NCBI RefSeq assembly: GCF_008064635.1
Contig: NZ_VRYZ01000002.1
Span: forward strand, 496,001-560,000
DNA: 64,000 bases
DNA from: Parahaliea aestuarii
GTDB taxonomy: Bacteria; Pseudomonadota; Gammaproteobacteria; Pseudomonadales; Halieaceae
Reading direction: 5' to 3'
Position 1 is the stretch's first letter. Each line of letters starts with the position of its first letter. The notes under the pieces were generated by a model. It was not told the DNA's origin, did not search any database, and saw nothing but the letters and a program-made list of their open reading frames with translations. Made by a program: the position numbers and the translations under genes. This document shows positions 15,930-22,578 of this stretch, piece by piece.

Positions 15930-17123
15930 TCACTGCGGTGGTACCAGGCGCTGATCCGCCCCCAGCAGTATGCCGGGGCTCAGTTCCCAGCTCCCCTCAT
16001 GCGCATTCACCGGCCGGTAGTCAGTCGCCGGAGCCGGCATACCGAGATGGCGGGCCGCCTCGCGGTAGAGGTCGGTGCGATAGGTCTGCTGCACCAGGGA
16101 CTTGCAGCGCTCGGTATCCAGCGTCTTGCCGAGCAGCGCGCTGGTCTGGTCCGCCAGCCACTCGCCGTCGGAGCGCCAGGGAAAGCCGGCCTGGTAGCGG
16201 CCGAAGACGTGGAAGTCCGGCATCGCCATCGGCGCCTGGCCGCGGCTGGTTACCAGTTCGCCGGCCAGGGCCGGACGCAGAATTTCCACCGGCAGATTCA
16301 GGTACTCCGGTCGCGCCAACACCTCGGCGGCCTGCAGGCGATGGGCCGGATCGGACAGCCAGCGACAGGCCTCCATCAGGGCCAGCCGCAGGCGCAGATG
16401 GGTTGCCGTATGCTGGCGATGCCAGGGCCCGGTCACTGCGAGCACTTTTTCCAGGCTGTTATTCCACAACTGGTAGCCGGTGGCCTGGATGGCCCCCACG
16501 CCCTGGTGTACCGCCATGCTGTTCCAGGGCTCACCGACGCAGTAACCGTCGATAATGCCGCGGGCAAGGCTGTCCACCATCTGCTCCGGCGGCAGCACGA
16601 TAATGCGCACATCCCGCTCCGGGTCGATACCACCGCACTGCAGCCACAGACGCAGCAGGAAGATGTGGCAGGAAAAGGAGTGGGCCGCGGCAAAGGTCAG
16701 CTCCGGCTTGCGCGCGGCGCTGTGGAAGTAGTCGCCCATGGCCCGCGCCGTCGCCTGCGCCCCGTCCGCGACCAGGCCACCGCGTTGCGCCAGCTCCGTC
16801 GCCAGTTCCCGGCTCACGGTGATGGCATTGCCATTCAGGCTGAGGGCCAGTCCGGAGATCACTTCCACCCGCATGCCGCCAGCTCCCATGGAGGTCGCCA
16901 GCGGCAGGGGCGCAAGCATCTGCGCCGCATCCAGCTCACCGGCCACCAGCTTGTCGCGCAGGTTGGCCCAGGAGATCTCCCGTTCCAGGCTGACCGCCAG
17001 GCCATAGCGCTCGTACAGGCCCAGTTCCCGGGCCATGACCAGGGGCGCACTGTCATTCAGGCGCAGGTAACCCAGACGCAGTTCGGCTTTTTCCGCCACG
17101 GGCAGGCGCAGTGTGTCAGTCAT
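15930..17123 (-). CDS. nasS: Nitrate sensor NasS (NrtA/CmpA-like, cytoplasmic)
   Basis: 397 residues of NrtA/SsuA-type periplasmic-binding fold without a signal peptide: LRLGYLRLNDSAPLVMARELGLYE, ISWANLRDKLVAGELDAAQMLAPL, GYCVGEPWNSMAV. NasS binds nitrate or nitrite and, without ligand, holds the antiterminator NasT inactive. It lies 3 nt after nasT, the usual arrangement. It converges on the kinase gene with 27 nt between the stops and no obvious terminator. Confidence 0.9.
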   Translation of the reverse strand: MTDTLRLPVAEKAELRLGYLRLNDSAPLVMARELGLYERYGLAVSLEREISWANLRDKLVAGELDAAQMLAPLPLATSMGAGGMRVEVISGLALSLNGNAITVSRELATELAQRGGLVADGAQATARAMGDYFHSAARKPELTFAAAHSFSCHIFLLRLWLQCGGIDPERDVRIIVLPPEQMVDSLARGIIDGYCVGEPWNSMAVHQGVGAIQATGYQLWNNSLEKVLAVTGPWHRQHTATHLRLRLALMEACRWLSDPAHRLQAAEVLARPEYLNLPVEILRPALAGELVTSRGQAPMAMPDFHVFGRYQAGFPWRSDGEWLADQTSALLGKTLDTERCKSLVQQTYRTDLYREAARHLGMPAPATDYRPVNAHEGSWELSPGILLGADQRLVPPQ

Positions 17124-17126
17124 TGG

Positions 17127-17750
17127 CTATTTCCGCTCCGGTCGGGATTTTTCCAGTACTGCTATTACATTTCGCGCCACTTCACCCAGGGTCTGGTTCT
17201 GATCCATGGCCAGCTTGCGCAGGGTGCGGAAGGCCTCCTCCTCATCGACGCCATGGATGGCGCTGATCAGGCCCTTGGCCTTCTCCACCAGCTTGCGATC
17301 CGCCAGCTGGGCGCGGGTGCGATCCAGTTCCTGGCGCAGATCACTGAAGGCGGAGAACTGGGCCATGGCTACGTCGATCACCGCCTTCACCCGCTCGGGC
17401 TGAATATCCTCGGCCTGATAGGCCGTTACCCCGGCGCGAATGGCGTCGCCTATGAAGCCGGAATCACCGCTGCCGGAAAACATGACCACCGGCCGTGGAT
17501 TGTGGCTGGAGGCGATGGAAAGACTCTCCAGCACGTCACGGTCAGGGGAATCGAGGGCGATCACCACCACGTCGGGCTCCTGCTGCGCCATCTGGTACAG
17601 CAGGCCGGACGCCGTGGGAATCACGGAAATGATCTCCAGGCCGGGGAGCGCCAGACCTGCGGCTACGGCGCTGGCGCGCTCGGCATTGTCATCCACCAGA
17701 ATGACCCGCAGTGGAGCGCTGGGGGCAGCTTGTTTCGTTGTCGTCACCAC
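17127..17750 (-). CDS. nasT: ANTAR-domain response regulator / antiterminator NasT
   Basis: 207 residues. A receiver-like domain (LRVILVDDN, VVVIALDSPDRD with the candidate Asp, PVVMFSGSGD) is followed by a coiled helix and a C-terminal ANTAR RNA-binding domain (RKLVEKAKGLISAIHGVDEEEAFRTLRKLAM). NasT binds paired hexaloop hairpins in leader RNA and prevents termination of nitrate genes when NasS releases it. The start is a GTG (17750 or 17747); the only nearby ATG is out of frame and overlaps the porin stop. Possible target hairpins are listed at 19068, 12166 and 12616. Confidence 0.9.
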   Translation of the reverse strand: MVTTTKQAAPSAPLRVILVDDNAERASAVAAGLALPGLEIISVIPTASGLLYQMAQQEPDVVVIALDSPDRDVLESLSIASSHNPRPVVMFSGSGDSGFIGDAIRAGVTAYQAEDIQPERVKAVIDVAMAQFSAFSDLRQELDRTRAQLADRKLVEKAKGLISAIHGVDEEEAFRTLRKLAMDQNQTLGEVARNVIAVLEKSRPERK

Positions 17751-17751
17751 A

Positions 17752-19005
17752 TCAGATCTTGAATTGCACCGTCATCCAGGCCTTCTCGGTGTCGGCATAG
17801 CGGCTGGTGTCGTCGGAAGAGAAATTTGCATACTTGAGCTGCAAACTCAACCTGGGATTGATTGGCCAGGTGGCAATCAGGTCCAGTTCGCTGCCAAAGT
17901 CAGCGCCACCGTCCTCGGCCTCGAATTCGTGCCAGGTACCGGCCAGCTTGACCGGACCGACAGCACCGCTGACGGTCAGGTAGAGATCCTCGATGCCGTC
18001 ACCCGGTGTGGTAAGGAACATGTCCGCCCAACCCTGGAACATGTGCATGGTGGCCAGCGGGGTCTTGAAGCCGACGCCGTCGCCGGCTCCCAGCACCTCG
18101 TAACCCAGCAGGGCAGTGAGCGGACCGAGTCCCATGCCACCCTCCAGCAGGTAGTAGTTGGCGCTGTAGTCCAGCTGGCTGTCGCCGCCGTCGCCCTGGT
18201 AGGCATAGGCAGCGCGGGCGGCTACCGGGCCGAGTTTACCGGCGTATTCCAGGCCCCAGGTGTCGGAGCCATTATTGCGGGTCAGGTTGTCGCTGTAACC
18301 GGACTGGGGATCGATATCCAGTACATAGCCGAAAGCGACCAGGCTGTGTCCCTGCCAGGGGCTGTAGTTGAGCCGCAGGAAGTGGTTCTGGCCGTGCCAG
18401 TCAGCAGGTTGCGCGCCGTCGTCCGGGCCGAAGATACGGTGGACGTTGTAGACATAGGAATAATCCACTGTCAGCACATCGGTGCTCCACTGGAAGCGCA
18501 CCCCGTCGTAAGTCTGTTCGTTCTGACGCCAGGCCACACCGCCGACAAAGCGCTGGTTGCCGTGCACAATGCGCTGGCGACCGTAGACACCCGAGGCGTC
18601 ATCCATCGCGTACTTCACCCACACCTGGTTGATATCGGTGCCCTCCGGGTCGGCCACTACCGGGAATCCGGTCTCGCCGTTCTCGGTGGAGTTGTAGTCG
18701 TCGTCGCCGATGGCGGTGACATTGTCCACCTCTGCCATCAGACTCAGGCCCTTCCAGGCAGCGGTGGTGAAACCGACGCGTGTACGCAGGGTCGATGCCT
18801 CTGCATTGTCGTCGAAGTTATCCTGGTCCACGTATTCAAAGCGATAGCGAAGATCCATTTCCAGGTCGCCGCGGGTCAACATCTCGCCGATGGATGCGGC
18901 ACCCGCATCGGTATTCTCTTCTGCCTGTACCGCCGCGGAGACCAGCGCGGTCGCCCCCAGTACTGCCGCGCTGCCCCACGCGCCAAAACGCTTCTGCCTG
19001 CCCAT
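17752..19005 (-). CDS. Alginate-export-family outer-membrane porin, probably for nitrate uptake
   Basis: About 417 residues. A signal peptide (cleavage near VQAEE) is followed by amphipathic beta-strands and features of the AlgE/alginate-export family: LRYRFEYVDQDNF, STLRTRVGFTTAAWKGLSL, QVWVKYAMDD, RQRIVHGNQRFVGGVAWRQN, closing with WMTVQFKI. I chose ATG 19005 because GGGAG sits 7 nt upstream. It is first in an operon with nasT and nasS, so a nitrate channel is more likely than alginate secretion; that substrate is inferred from context only. An attenuator lies just before the gene. Confidence 0.8.
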   Translation of the reverse strand: MGRQKRFGAWGSAAVLGATALVSAAVQAEENTDAGAASIGEMLTRGDLEMDLRYRFEYVDQDNFDDNAEASTLRTRVGFTTAAWKGLSLMAEVDNVTAIGDDDYNSTENGETGFPVVADPEGTDINQVWVKYAMDDASGVYGRQRIVHGNQRFVGGVAWRQNEQTYDGVRFQWSTDVLTVDYSYVYNVHRIFGPDDGAQPADWHGQNHFLRLNYSPWQGHSLVAFGYVLDIDPQSGYSDNLTRNNGSDTWGLEYAGKLGPVAARAAYAYQGDGGDSQLDYSANYYLLEGGMGLGPLTALLGYEVLGAGDGVGFKTPLATMHMFQGWADMFLTTPGDGIEDLYLTVSGAVGPVKLAGTWHEFEAEDGGADFGSELDLIATWPINPRLSLQLKYANFSSDDTSRYADTEKAWMTVQFKI

Positions 19006-19020
19006 CACTTTTCTCCCATC

Positions 19021-19069
19021 AAAAAAAAACCTGCACTCCAGCGCGTGGTTAGACGCGGTGAGGTGCAGG
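19021..19069 (-). terminator. Leader attenuator (intrinsic terminator) before porin-nasTS
   Basis: On the minus strand CCTGCAC (19069-19063) pairs with GTGCAGG (19036-19030), extended by further pairs. An inner stem CGCGT/ACGCG is present, and nine consecutive T (19029-19021) follow. The U-tract ends 15 nt before the porin ATG and only about 75 nt after the predicted transcription start, so it must act as a conditional terminator of this operon. Confidence 0.8.
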
Positions 19070-19079
19070 CTTCGTTGCC
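19068..19079 (-). promoter_or_regulatory. Candidate NasT-binding hairpin overlapping the attenuator
   Basis: The RNA GGC-AACGAA-GCC forms a hexaloop hairpin with A1 and G4. Its 3' arm uses bases of the terminator's 5' arm, so formation would compete with termination, as in ANTAR antitermination. An alternative fold TTCG-GCAA-CGAA (tetraloop) is also possible, so structure probing would be decisive. Confidence 0.45.
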
Positions 19080-19115
19080 GAAAAATTGTAGACCTGGTGG
19101 TACTGCACTACCTAA

Positions 19116-19132
19116 TGCAAGCGCCGGGCCAA
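19116..19132 (-). promoter_or_regulatory. Sigma54-type promoter for porin-nasT-nasS
   Basis: The minus strand reads TTGGCCCGGCGCTTGCA. It matches the 17-position consensus YTGGCACGRNNNTTGCW at every fixed position except one (C for A). The predicted start is near 19105. Confidence 0.7.
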
Positions 19133-19181
19133 CTTTTCGAAACACCTGTATTTACCGGCTGGAGACCGGGTTTTTCGGGAT

Positions 19182-19224
19182 TGCACCAGCGCCCTGCCCC
19201 AAAAACGGGCCTCAGGCTGGTGCA
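19182..19224. promoter_or_regulatory. Inverted repeat, candidate activator site upstream of the nasTS promoter
   Basis: TGCACCAGC (19182-19190) and GCTGGTGCA (19216-19224) are perfect 9-bp inverted arms. TGCACCA and TGGTGCA are the half-sites of the NtrC consensus, but here they are 25 nt apart instead of 3. They lie about 50-110 nt upstream of the -24/-12 promoter, a normal enhancer distance. Confidence 0.4.
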
Positions 19225-19252
19225 GCCCCGCACCGAAAGGGGGAAAGTCCGC

Positions 19253-19702
19253 TCAGCGCAGGATATTGCGCCGACTCAGGCTGCCCGCATAGACAAAAAG
19301 AACCACCGCGATAACAAAGATAGCGCCGGAGAACCACACGGCGAAGGGATCGTTCATCACCTCGAGGCCGTTGGCCAGCAGGTAACTGTGTACTGTGGTC
19401 AGTATCATGCCGAGCAATGAAACGAGAAACACTGCCACCGCCAGGCGCTTTCGCAACAGCAGCAATATCGAGCCCAGCACAGCGCCCCACACCGCAACCC
19501 CCCAGCAGATGACTACCCACATCGGCAAACCATAAAAGTAGGCCAGTTGCTCCTCGTTAAAGGCGCTCATGTACTGTTCATTGCGAGTCTGGGTCATCAC
19601 GAAGTCCAGGGCCCCCACCGCATTCCACAGCAGGGATAGAATCCCCACCAGCCACAGGTGCCAGGGCGCCGCGCCAGTGCGCGAATCTGTCAGGATCGAC
19701 AT
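19253..19702 (-). CDS. Small four-helix inner-membrane protein, function unknown
   Basis: 149 residues with four hydrophobic helices: HLWLVGILSLLWNAVGALDF, MWVVICWGVAVWGAVLGSILLL, LAVAVFLVSLLGMIL and FAVWFSGAIFVIAVVLFVYA. Similar small proteins are common in marine proteobacteria and are often labelled sugar-transporter-like; I cannot assign a function. It has an ATG start and stands alone between the nas promoter region and recX. Confidence 0.65.
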   Translation of the reverse strand: MSILTDSRTGAAPWHLWLVGILSLLWNAVGALDFVMTQTRNEQYMSAFNEEQLAYFYGLPMWVVICWGVAVWGAVLGSILLLLRKRLAVAVFLVSLLGMILTTVHSYLLANGLEVMNDPFAVWFSGAIFVIAVVLFVYAGSLSRRNILR

Positions 19703-19792
19703 AGTGCTTCCTCTTATTGTCAGGGCGTTGTCAGTGCAGCGAAGATCACTTTAGCGCAGGCGCCGAAGATTCGTGAAGCTTAGCAAAAGCGC

Positions 19793-20290
19793 TCAGGAAT
19801 GGAGGCAGGCGGAGATATGGTCCTGGCTGAAGCCCCGATACTGAAGAAACCGCTGGCGACGGCCTTTTTCCTTCAGGTCCGCCGCGGGTCCGGTGCCGAA
19901 CTTCCTGTCGCATACGGCCTGGGCATGGCTGTACCAGTCGATATCCAGCGCTTCCAGGGCCAGGCTGGCTTCGGCCTCGGGAATCCCCTTCTGGCGCATT
20001 TCCTGGCGCAGACGCAGAGGACCGTAGCCGCGCAGCATGCGCTGGCGGGCAAAGCTCTCGGCGTAGCGGCTGTCGCTCTGCAGGTTTTCCTCCTGCAGGC
20101 GCTGCAGTTCCACCGCCAGTTCAGAAGCCCCGCCAAAGCGCCGGTGCAGCTTCTGCCGCAATTCCTGCAGGGAGTGCTCGCGCCGGGCCAGCAGGTCCAT
20201 GGCGGCGCGGCGTATGGCTGCCCGGTCCACGGCGGCGCCTTGTTCGGGCGCCGACTCGCCCGGTACCGGGATGTCATCGACTCGACTCAC
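19793..20290 (-). CDS. recX: RecA regulator RecX
   Basis: 165 residues of helical RecX repeats: AAMDLLARREHSLQELRQKLHRRF, YAESFARQRMLRGYGPLRLRQEM, RRQRFLQYRGFSQDHI. RecX binds RecA filaments and limits their growth. The GTG start at 20290 precedes a short non-conserved N-terminus; an in-frame ATG lies nearer the first conserved helix. It is downstream of recA, separated by a strong terminator, so expression probably depends on read-through as in E. coli. Confidence 0.9.
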   Translation of the reverse strand: MSRVDDIPVPGESAPEQGAAVDRAAIRRAAMDLLARREHSLQELRQKLHRRFGGASELAVELQRLQEENLQSDSRYAESFARQRMLRGYGPLRLRQEMRQKGIPEAEASLALEALDIDWYSHAQAVCDRKFGTGPAADLKEKGRRQRFLQYRGFSQDHISACLHS

Positions 20291-20309
20291 AGCGCCAGGC
20301 CGCAGGCGG

Positions 20310-20361
20310 GAAAATTAAAAATGGCGCCGGGAGCGAGAGTGGGTTCAGTGGACCCGGCGCC
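20310..20361 (-). terminator. recA terminator upstream of recX
   Basis: GGCGCCGGG (20361-20353) and CCCGGCGCC (20331-20323) form a perfect 9-bp stem followed by ATTTTTAATTTT on the minus strand. The smaller hairpin GGGT/ACCC can form inside the loop. Confidence 0.8.
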
Positions 20362-20420
20362 AAGGGGGGAAAACGAAAAAATCACGTTGCTACGAATGGC
20401 CCGCCGGGGCGGGCGTCGCC

Positions 20421-21464
20421 TCAATCCGCCGCGGATTCCTCGGCATCGGCCTCGACGGCCTTCTTGGCCGGGGCTGCCGCCGCCATGGTCTGGCTGCGAA
20501 TCTCGGTTTCAATCTCGTTGGCGACCGCCGGGTTGTCCTCGAGGAACTTGGCGGCATTGGCCTTGCCCTGGCCGATCTTGTCGCCCTTGTAGGAATACCA
20601 GGCGCCGGACTTGTCCACCAGGTTCAGTTTGACACCCCAGTCGATGACCTCGCCCATGTGGTAGATGCCCCTGCCGTACATGATCTGGAACTCGGCCTGC
20701 TTGAAGGGGGGCGACACCTTGTTCTTGACCACCTTGACCCGGGTCTCGTTGCCCACCACCTCGTCGCCATCCTTGACCGCGCCGATGCGGCGGATGTCCA
20801 GGCGCACTGAGGAGTAGAACTTGAGGGCGTTACCGCCAGTGGTGGTTTCCGGGTTGCCGAACATCACGCCGATCTTCATGCGGATCTGGTTGATGAAGAT
20901 CACCAGGCAGTTGGTCTGCTTGATGGTGGCGGTGAGCTTGCGCATGGCCTGGCTGAGCAGGCGGGCCTGCAGGCCGACATGGGAGTCCCCCATCTCGCCC
21001 TCGATTTCCGCCTTCGGGGTCAGGGCCGCCACCGAGTCGATGACCAGCACGTCTACCGCGCCGGAGCGCACCAGCATCTCCGCCACTTCCAGGGCCTGTT
21101 CACCGGTATCGGGCTGGGACAGGATGAGGTCGTCCACCTGCACCCCCAGCTTTTCGGCATAGATGGGGTCGAGTGCGTGCTCGGCGTCGATAAAGGCCGC
21201 CGTGCCGCCGCCCTTCTGGGCCTCGGCGATCACCTGCAGGGTGAGGGTGGTTTTACCGGAGGATTCCGGGCCGTAGATCTCGCAGATACGGCCCTTGGGC
21301 AGTCCGCCGATGCCGAGGGCGATGTCCAGGCCCAGGGAGCCGGTGGAGATGGCGGGGATGGCGACGCGCTCGTTGTCGCCCATGCGCATTACCGTGCCCT
21401 TGCCGAACTGGCGTTCGATCTGGGTCAGGGCGGCGTCCAGTGCTTTCTGTTTGTTGGCGTCCAT
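20421..21464 (-). CDS. recA: Recombinase RecA
   Basis: 347 residues, standard length. Walker A is GPESSGKT near residues 66-73; also visible are the MAW-like conserved N-terminus ([22 protein letters not shown]), Walker [11 protein letters not shown], the L2-loop region [16 protein letters not shown] and an acidic C-terminal tail. It drives strand exchange and LexA self-cleavage. The start is ATG 21464 and an SOS box lies upstream. Confidence 0.98.
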   Translation of the reverse strand: MDANKQKALDAALTQIERQFGKGTVMRMGDNERVAIPAISTGSLGLDIALGIGGLPKGRICEIYGPESSGKTTLTLQVIAEAQKGGGTAAFIDAEHALDPIYAEKLGVQVDDLILSQPDTGEQALEVAEMLVRSGAVDVLVIDSVAALTPKAEIEGEMGDSHVGLQARLLSQAMRKLTATIKQTNCLVIFINQIRMKIGVMFGNPETTTGGNALKFYSSVRLDIRRIGAVKDGDEVVGNETRVKVVKNKVSPPFKQAEFQIMYGRGIYHMGEVIDWGVKLNLVDKSGAWYSYKGDKIGQGKANAAKFLEDNPAVANEIETEIRSQTMAAAAPAKKAVEADAEESAAD

Positions 21465-21501
21465 TTGGGTCTCCGGTGCTCACAAAGTCATACAGTAAAA
21501 C

Positions 21502-21521
21502 TACTGTATATATACTCAGTG
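21502..21521. promoter_or_regulatory. LexA (SOS) box of recA
   Basis: TACTGTATATATACTCAGTG fits the gammaproteobacterial LexA operator TACTGTATATATATACAGTA: CTG and CAG are spaced by 10 nt with an AT-rich core. It sits about 40 nt before the recA ATG, the expected position. Confidence 0.85.
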
Positions 21522-21661
21522 GTCAGTCCGGAAATTGCAAGCACCAATTTCCATGAAAAGCGCTCGCCGGGAAAGACCTGTGCGTCTGGGCGACAGGTGG
21601 GCGGAACCGCTGGCGAGAATCACCGGACAGCGGCCCGCCCGGGGGCGGAAAATGACGGCGG

Positions 21662-22552
21662 CTAGCGCAGATACTGCTGCTTCAGCGCCGCAATCTCCTT
21701 CTCGCCCACGCCCAGCTCCTCGTCCATAAAGGCCAGCACCGAGCCGTAATCCGCCTCGATCTGCTGCAGGGCGAACACCAGGTAGGGCACCCCCTCCTCG
21801 GTGATCAGCGGCGCCGCCATGCTGTGTTCCCGGTCTGCATAGCGCAGCATCATTTTGGCGAAGGCGTTGGTTTCGGCGGCTTCGCCCAGATCCACGCTGC
21901 CGCGCTCCACGGCGGGGCGGCGGTACTCGGTGGACAGCACATAGTCCTGCACGATGCGCGAGCGCGGTACATCCAGCGCGGTCAGCATCAGGGCCGAGGC
22001 GATCCCCGTGCGGTCCTGGCCGGCGGAGCAGTTCACCACCAGCGGCGCGTGGCCGGCCACCGCCTGGGCGAAATACTGCTTGAGCTGCGGCTGGATGCTG
22101 TAGGGCAGGCTCTTGTAGAGGGTCGCCATATCCGGGCGCCCACCGCCCTGCATGCCGGCCTTCATCATGTCCATCATGCTGTAGTCGACACTGATGTAGT
22201 CGACACCGGCGTCCTTCACCCAGCGGTTGGGATAGAGCTCGCGCTCCTCAGAGCTGCGCAAATCCACCACGGTCTCAAAGCCGAAGCCGGCGAGGTAGCC
22301 CTCATCCCTGTCGGTGAGGCCGGTCATCACGCCGGAGCGATAGAGCAGGCCCCGGCGCACGGTTTTGCCGTCTTCGTTGACGTAGCCGCCGAGGTCGCGG
22401 AAGTTGGAACCGCCCTCCAGGGGCAGCACGTTGCGGTAGGTGTCCAGGGCGCCGGTTTGCGCCTGCAGGGTCTGTGCCTCGGCGATATCCGCCCGGGCGG
22501 CGACCGGAGTCACAAGGCTCACGGCCAATGCGAGTATTTTCAACGGTTTCAT
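21662..22552 (-). CDS. Exported tyrosine-phosphatase-family (Y_phosphatase3-like) protein
   Basis: 296 residues. A signal peptide (MKPLKILALAVSLVTPVAARA) is followed by a PTP fold: NFRDLGGYV, VRRGLLYRSG, VVDLRSSEERE and the P-loop VVNCSAGQDRTGIAS. The P-loop keeps the nucleophile Cys and the Arg of CX5R, but the usual preceding His is Asn. Export gives it a periplasmic or extracellular role, so dephosphorylating a nutrient phosphoester is more likely than signalling. I chose ATG 22552 because AGGAA lies 7 nt upstream. It is 26 nt after the TonB receptor gene, so it is in the same operon, under a Pho-box-like site. Confidence 0.8.
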   Translation of the reverse strand: MKPLKILALAVSLVTPVAARADIAEAQTLQAQTGALDTYRNVLPLEGGSNFRDLGGYVNEDGKTVRRGLLYRSGVMTGLTDRDEGYLAGFGFETVVDLRSSEERELYPNRWVKDAGVDYISVDYSMMDMMKAGMQGGGRPDMATLYKSLPYSIQPQLKQYFAQAVAGHAPLVVNCSAGQDRTGIASALMLTALDVPRSRIVQDYVLSTEYRRPAVERGSVDLGEAAETNAFAKMMLRYADREHSMAAPLITEEGVPYLVFALQQIEADYGSVLAFMDEELGVGEKEIAALKQQYLR

Positions 22553-22578
22553 AAGGTATTCCTTGTGCAAGTCCCTGA

